Part shown: piece after piece, positions 51,945 to 55,819 of the stretch
Layout: the number at the start of each line of letters is the position of its first letter
How positions within the stretch are numbered: position 1 is the first letter of the stretch
DNA from: Blautia sp.
GTDB lineage: Bacteria > Bacillota > Clostridia > Lachnospirales > Lachnospiraceae
Length of the DNA: 55,819 bases
Reading direction: 5' to 3'
Assembly (NCBI GenBank): GCA_017463155.1
Contig: JAFTPT010000003.1
Location: 1 to 55,819, forward strand
Made by a program: the position numbers and the translations under genes
Notes under the pieces: generated by a model
The model's input: the letters and a program-made list of their open reading frames with translations, nothing else
Told to the model about the DNA's origin: nothing
The model's database searches: none

Positions 51945-51973
51945 TTGACAAAGTTAATACATAACTATATAAT
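51945..51973 (+). promoter_or_regulatory. Promoter of the SH3-3D protein gene
   Basis: TTGACA (51945-51950), 17 nt, TATAAT (51968-51973), then a ~70-nt AT-rich leader with a GGGGG ribosome site. Confidence 0.8.
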
Positions 51974-52044
51974 CAACCTGTAACATGATTTAATAATTTT
52001 GTAATAAATCGAAATAATTATGAAACAGGGGGATATAGATAGTT

Positions 52045-52686
52045 ATGAAGAAGAATGTGAAAAAAGCAATCAGCGCAATGATCCTGGCCGGCGTGATGGC
52101 CGCTTTTCCGGTATCCGCCGGGGCCGCGATGGTGTGTACGGACCAGCTGAACGTCCGCACCAGCCCGTCTCTGGACGGTGAGATCGTGGATATGCTCTAC
52201 TATGGTGACAATGTGCTGGTGACCTACGATGCAGGCGACTGGTATGAGATCTACCTGAACGGCGGCTGCTACTATGTATGCAGCAGCTACGTGGGAGACG
52301 GCTCCGGCAGCAGCGAAAGCTATGATGACTATGACGAGTCCTATGACGACTATGATGACGACCTGTACGAGGAAGATTATGACGACTACAGCGACAGCAC
52401 CTCGGGCGGCACGTATCTGGGCAACTTTACCCTGACGGCGTACTGCAACTGTGCGCAGTGCTGCGGAACGGCCGGAAATCCGACCGCCAGCGGGACCATG
52501 CCTGCAGCAGGACGGACGGTCGCCATGGGCGGCGTGCCCTTCGGGACCCAGCTCCTCATCAACGGAAACGTGTACACCGTCGAGGACCGCGGAACGCCCT
52601 ACGGACATGTAGATATCTTCTTTAACAGCCATTCCGAGGCACTCGCCTTCGGTATGCAGAGTGCCGACGTCTATCAGCTGAACTGA
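52045..52686 (+). CDS. Secreted SH3b-3D domain protein (cell-wall associated)
   Basis: 213 residues. Signal peptide (1-27), bacterial SH3 domain (30-88: L-N-V-R-T-S-P-S, W-Y-E-I-Y), a linker of alternating Tyr and Asp/Glu (about 92-122), and a 3D domain (about 128-213) with A-Y-C-N-C-A-Q-C-C-G-T, T-A-S-G and the metal-binding-type D-R-G, H-V-D-I-F-F. Related proteins (YorM/YocH/Rpf-like 3D proteins) are peptidoglycan hydrolases or transglycosylase-like enzymes. Own strong promoter. No sorting signal, so it is probably held by the SH3 domain. Confidence 0.88.
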   Translation: MKKNVKKAISAMILAGVMAAFPVSAGAAMVCTDQLNVRTSPSLDGEIVDMLYYGDNVLVTYDAGDWYEIYLNGGCYYVCSSYVGDGSGSSESYDDYDESYDDYDDDLYEEDYDDYSDSTSGGTYLGNFTLTAYCNCAQCCGTAGNPTASGTMPAAGRTVAMGGVPFGTQLLINGNVYTVEDRGTPYGHVDIFFNSHSEALAFGMQSADVYQLN

Positions 52687-52740
52687 TGCAGGAGGAACGC
52701 AATTTCGTCTGCCTGGTGAAATGTACGGAAGGAGAGTACG

Positions 52741-53388
52741 ATGGAAAGACATGCGTTTGCAATGAAGATCAGAAAAGGCTGCGGAAATGATTTCCGCCGG
52801 ATCCTGGGCGAGGTATGGCCTACGTTCACGGCTTTTCTTGACCGGAATGAGATGAAGAATTTCAGCCTGTGGAACGCGGAGGACCTGGTCTTCGCCTACT
52901 ATGAGACGAAGGACGGCGCGGCTCTTCCCTCTTCCGAGATCGCGGAAGCCCGCAAGTGGATCCGTGATTTTGACAGGGCCGTGACGTGGATCTCCCGTCC
53001 CGGACAGGAGATGCGCCTGATGTATCACGATTTCGGCGTGGTGCGGGAGAATAAGGAACTGATCCGCCACCGGATGTTCATGACAAAGCTGCATCCCGGC
53101 TGCGAGGAAGAATACAAGAAACGTCACGACGCGCTGGTGACTGCGCGCGGGGACAAGGTGGATCCGGGTCCCGACAGCAATTTCAGTATCTGGAGTGCCG
53201 GCGGCTACATCTTCGGCTACAACGAGATCGACACGACCATGGAGACCGAGGAGACGCCCGCGGAGCATGAGGCGACGGTGGCCTGGGAGACCCGGCAGCT
53301 GGGCATCATGGACTGGATCACGAACGACTGCGACTGGCTGACCGGTGAGGTGCATGCCCAGGTACGGCGGCTCGCATGGCATAGATAA
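52741..53388 (+). CDS. Tandem L-rhamnose mutarotase-like (RhaM/DUF718) protein
   Basis: 215 residues, twice the ~104 of RhaM. Copy 1 (about 5-100): H-A-F-A-M-K-I, W-P-T-F, F-S-L-W, L-V-F-A-Y-Y-E. Copy 2 (about 107-215): H-R-M-F-M-T-K-L, E-E-Y-K-K-R-H-D, F-S-I-W, Y-I-F-G-Y-N-E and a W-I-T-N-D-C-D-W..G-E-V-H tail. RhaM interconverts L-rhamnose anomers as a dimer, so this may be a covalently linked dimer. Which of the two sites is active cannot be decided; copy 2 keeps more of the E-Y-x-x-R-H pattern. AAGGAGAG precedes the ATG. Confidence 0.82.
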   Translation: MERHAFAMKIRKGCGNDFRRILGEVWPTFTAFLDRNEMKNFSLWNAEDLVFAYYETKDGAALPSSEIAEARKWIRDFDRAVTWISRPGQEMRLMYHDFGVVRENKELIRHRMFMTKLHPGCEEEYKKRHDALVTARGDKVDPGPDSNFSIWSAGGYIFGYNEIDTTMETEETPAEHEATVAWETRQLGIMDWITNDCDWLTGEVHAQVRRLAWHR

Positions 53389-53404
53389 AAAGATAACGAG
53401 TAAC

Positions 53405-53455
53405 AGTGCGGCTTCCTGGATGATCTCAAATCATTTGAAAAGCCGCACTTTTTTA
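53405..53455 (+). terminator. Terminator after the mutarotase-like gene
   Basis: AGTGCGGCTT / AAGCCGCACT stem with an inner TGATCTCAAATCA hairpin, followed by TTTTT. Confidence 0.85.
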
Positions 53456-53470
53456 TGAGGATCGGCAAGC

Positions 53471-55381
53471 ATGAAGAAATACAGGATCGCCTTCTTTACG
53501 GCAGACTGGAATTATGAATTAGTGGAAAGTACCCTCCATGGCCTGAAGCAGTATGTGGATGAGCATCCGGAGTACCAGCTTTGCGTTTTCGACTGTTTCG
53601 GAAAAGAGGGCAGCAGCCAGATGGACAGAAGTGAATTCGCGATCTATGACCTGCCGGATCTGCGTATGTTTGACGGTGTCCTGATCCAGGGAAGCCAGAT
53701 CGTAAACCGGCGTATGCGGGAAACGCTCGGGCAGAGGGTGCGTGCGGCCGGGATCCCGGCCGTGACGGTCGACTGTCCGATCGAGGACTTTACGCTGCTG
53801 CGCATCGACGACCGGAAAGCCCAGTATGATATTGCCAGGCATTTTATTTCCGTGCATGGGGCACGGCGGCTGGTCTATCTGACAGGCCTTCTCGAGAACG
53901 GATGTCCGGAGGGAGACCTGCGCATGCAGGGCTTTCTGGATGCCTGCCGTGAAGCCGGCATTCCCAAGGAGGACGTCTCTGTATTCCCGTGCACCTGGCG
54001 AACGGAGGACGGCGCGCAGGCAGCGGAGAAGTGGCTGGAGAGCGGCCGTGCGCTTCCGGATGCGTTCCTCTGCGCGAATGATGAGATGGCCCTCGGCATC
54101 ATCTCGGTCCTGCAGAGCCGGGGCTATCAGATCCCCGGGGATGTACTGGTGGGCGGCTTTGACAATGTGAACAGCGCGGAGCTCAGCAGCCCGGCGCTGA
54201 CGACCATTCACCGTGATTGCGGGAAGGTCTGCTATTACGGAATGGAATTGCTGGCCGAAAAGATCCGGCGCGTTGAAGCCGGCGGGACACAGGATATGCC
54301 CGACCACACGGATTTTGAATATTCGCTGATCCTGTCCGAGTCCTGCGGCTGCGGGGGAGCGGGGCACCCGGATTATATCCGCGGCCGGTATTATGAGCAG
54401 ACCCGGTACCTGAAGAATTTCTATACCGCCCAGGATGAGATGGCGGCGGAGCTTTTTGAGGCGGTCGACCTGCAGGAGCTGATGGCCATCATGGAAAAAT
54501 ACCAGGGCGTTTTCGGGTGTGATACCGTCTGGTTATGTATCAACGACTACTACTATGACAATTACGACAAGCAGCAGTGGACACAGGATTCCGAGACCTA
54601 CGGCAAAGAGATGGTCCTGGCCGCCTTCGGGAACGAGCGGAATACGAGGACGGGCGGCAGGAGACGGATCGATCCCTACGGCCGGTTCGCGGCACGGGAG
54701 CTTCTTCCCGCGGAGCTGATGGAGAAGGAACGGTTCCTGATCTTCTACCCGCTGCATTACAATACCTACTCGATCGGATATCTGGTCATGAACAGCATCA
54801 GCGAGATGGCCAGGCTGAACCTGCACAAGAGTATCTTCAGCTTTCTGGAGATCGCGATCGAAAATGTCCGCAAAAAGTGCCTGCTGCGGCAGTTCAATGC
54901 CGTTCTTGACGATCTGTATGTCCATGATTCGATGACCGGCCTCTACAACCGGCACGGGTACGACCGGTTCGGGGAGAAGGCGTACCAGCGTTTTCTTGCG
55001 AAGGACGGGGGAGCCCGGATCCTCTTCATTGACCTGGACGGCCTCAAGCAGATCAACGATAATTTTGGCCATGACAGCGGAGACGAAGCGATCCTCGCGG
55101 CGGCCGCCATCCTGAAGACGGTTTTCGGGCCGGATGCTTTTATGATGCGGTACGGCGGCGATGAATTCCTGGTGATCACCTCCGACGGCGACGATGACCT
55201 GATTGAAAAACTGAAGCAGGCCGTGGAAGGCTTCAACCGTTTCGGCGAGGCGTGCTTTACGCTGAGCCTGAGCACAGGCGTCATCCATGCCGCAGCCTCC
55301 GATGGCCTCACGCTTGAGGAGTATGTGGAAAAGGCCGACGAGCTCATGTACCGGCATAAAAAACAGAAAAAAACCGGATGA
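53471..55381 (+). CDS. Diguanylate cyclase with cytoplasmic LacI-type ligand-binding sensor
   Basis: 636 residues with no membrane segments and no N-terminal HTH. Residues 1-300 follow the LacI/periplasmic-binding fold (K-Y-R-I-A-F-F-T opening, D-G-V-L-I-Q-G, D-A-F-L-C-A-N-D-E-M-A-L-G, V-G-G-F-D-N-V). A middle region (about 315-470) contains Cys-rich S-C-G-C-G-G and a GAF-like segment. The GGDEF domain (about 478-630) has an intact G-G-D-E-F at 562-566, so c-di-GMP synthesis is expected; the inhibitory R-x-x-D site five residues before it is absent (F-G-P-D). Ligand probably a sugar, sensed inside the cell. GAGG is the ribosome site. Confidence 0.9.
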   Translation: MKKYRIAFFTADWNYELVESTLHGLKQYVDEHPEYQLCVFDCFGKEGSSQMDRSEFAIYDLPDLRMFDGVLIQGSQIVNRRMRETLGQRVRAAGIPAVTVDCPIEDFTLLRIDDRKAQYDIARHFISVHGARRLVYLTGLLENGCPEGDLRMQGFLDACREAGIPKEDVSVFPCTWRTEDGAQAAEKWLESGRALPDAFLCANDEMALGIISVLQSRGYQIPGDVLVGGFDNVNSAELSSPALTTIHRDCGKVCYYGMELLAEKIRRVEAGGTQDMPDHTDFEYSLILSESCGCGGAGHPDYIRGRYYEQTRYLKNFYTAQDEMAAELFEAVDLQELMAIMEKYQGVFGCDTVWLCINDYYYDNYDKQQWTQDSETYGKEMVLAAFGNERNTRTGGRRRIDPYGRFAARELLPAELMEKERFLIFYPLHYNTYSIGYLVMNSISEMARLNLHKSIFSFLEIAIENVRKKCLLRQFNAVLDDLYVHDSMTGLYNRHGYDRFGEKAYQRFLAKDGGARILFIDLDGLKQINDNFGHDSGDEAILAAAAILKTVFGPDAFMMRYGGDEFLVITSDGDDDLIEKLKQAVEGFNRFGEACFTLSLSTGVIHAAASDGLTLEEYVEKADELMYRHKKQKKTG

Positions 55382-55390
55382 AAACGAACG

Positions 55391-55460
55391 GACCGAACGA
55401 GGGGACGGTTCTTCGTTCTGCGAAACGCAGCAGAACGAAGAACCGTCCCCTCGTTCGGTC
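55391..55460. repeat. GGGGACGGTTCT repeat, AACGA-flanked variant
   Basis: Arms 55391-55421 and 55427-55460 (GACCGAACGA + core ... core + TCGTTCGGTC) with a short interruption near the loop. Same core as at 4401-4493 and 9575-9660 but flanked by AACGA/TCGTT instead of AGACAG/CTGTCT. Probably ends the GGDEF transcript. Confidence 0.8.
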
Positions 55461-55523
55461 CCCCCGTTCGCCCCCCGTTCAATGTTTATAGAATAAGGTC
55501 CTGCCGGTATGTGTTTTGACGGG

Positions 55524-55819
55524 TTACATTTTAAGGGAATCGGTGTTCACACCGAACGTGTGAAGCTTGATCTCGAGAGTATTTAATTCCTTGTCGAGCA
55601 CGAGATTGACACAACCTTCCGGCTGTGCACATTTGATACGCCATAACATAGCAAACTGGTCGATCGCAACAGAAACTGCGTGAACCTCTCACGTTTAAAA
55701 ACGCGAGCTTCTATAGCCGCTTTAGGCGGCAGAATGAATAGCGGCGGATACGCCTGAAAATTAGATGCGCCATAAAAAGCGCAATAATCATGCCAAAGAC
55801 GACACGATCTCCACTCATC
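55524..55819 (-). pseudogene. Possible frameshifted 3' end of an IS4/IS1634-like transposase
   Basis: On the minus strand one frame (55711-55818) encodes G-D-R-V-V-F-G-M-I-I-A-L-F-M-A-H-L-I-F and another (to the stop at 55524) encodes D-Q-F-A-M-L-W-R-I-K, later D-K-E-L-N-T-L-E-I-K-L. Their order and spacing resemble the last ~100 residues of IS4/IS1634 transposases (hydrophobic F-x-A-L-x helix, then an x-K-x-Q-x-x-I-x-x-K-x-G tail), with a frame change between them. Judged by pattern only and the rest lies outside the window. I see nothing else between 55461 and the edge. Confidence 0.35.

Overview
The window looks like chromosomal DNA of an anaerobic Gram-positive member of the Clostridia, most likely Lachnospiraceae-like. 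The support is indirect: cell-wall adhesins ending in a K-T-G-D-D sorting signal instead of LPxTG, a thioredoxin reductase lacking the NADPH motifs (a type known from clostridia), a CDP-glycerol/teichoic-acid-type surface polymer cluster, strong AGGAGG ribosome sites, and TTGACA/TATAAT promoters. No complete IS, prophage or CRISPR array is visible.

Layout. 1-3.4 kb: 3' end of a SpaA/Cna-B adhesin and an inward-facing HTH + HipA-like kinase pair. 3.4-6 kb (minus strand): redox-stress group of glutathione peroxidase, thioredoxin-reductase-like flavoprotein, OhrR/MarR regulator and thioredoxin. 6.1-7.2 kb: a gene-free element (element A) made of two ~305-bp inverted arms. 7.2-11.6 kb: DUF6110-like protein + P1B metal ATPase, then a convergent radical SAM + MarR operon with a clear operator. 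11.8-20.5 kb: a 2882-residue adhesin with eight tandem ~107-residue domains. 20.5-24 kb: peptidase T and a double-domain glycosyltransferase.

24.3-41.3 kb: a surface polysaccharide / poly(glycerol phosphate)-type cluster with LtaS-like transferase, TagD, ABC exporter, initiating sugar-phosphate transferase, GT2 enzymes, four consecutive CDP-glycerol glycerophosphotransferase-family genes (one fused to a GT4) and a membrane acyltransferase. The ABC permease and its ATPase are split by a second copy of the gene-free element (element B, 28.7-29.3 kb).

41.3-50 kb: polyol/inositol-type metabolism (Ldh-family dehydrogenase, Hyi/IolE-like isomerase, two IolG-like dehydrogenases, AraC regulator) with tRNA-Lys(CTT), threonine aldolase, nitroreductase and NUDIX genes. 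50-55.4 kb: LytS-like histidine kinase, HD hydrolase, secreted SH3-3D protein, tandem L-rhamnose-mutarotase-like protein, and a LacI-type-sensor/GGDEF diguanylate cyclase. The right edge holds a probable transposase remnant.

The most unusual content is the element family A/B. Each of its four arms reads as a ~175-nt unit that can fold into a 14-16 bp closing stem around several hairpins, and stem substitutions between copies are compensatory. With a second family of GGGGACGGTTCT palindromes (four loci, one nested inside element A), this suggests mosaic, probably non-autonomous structured elements that I cannot match by eye to a named family.
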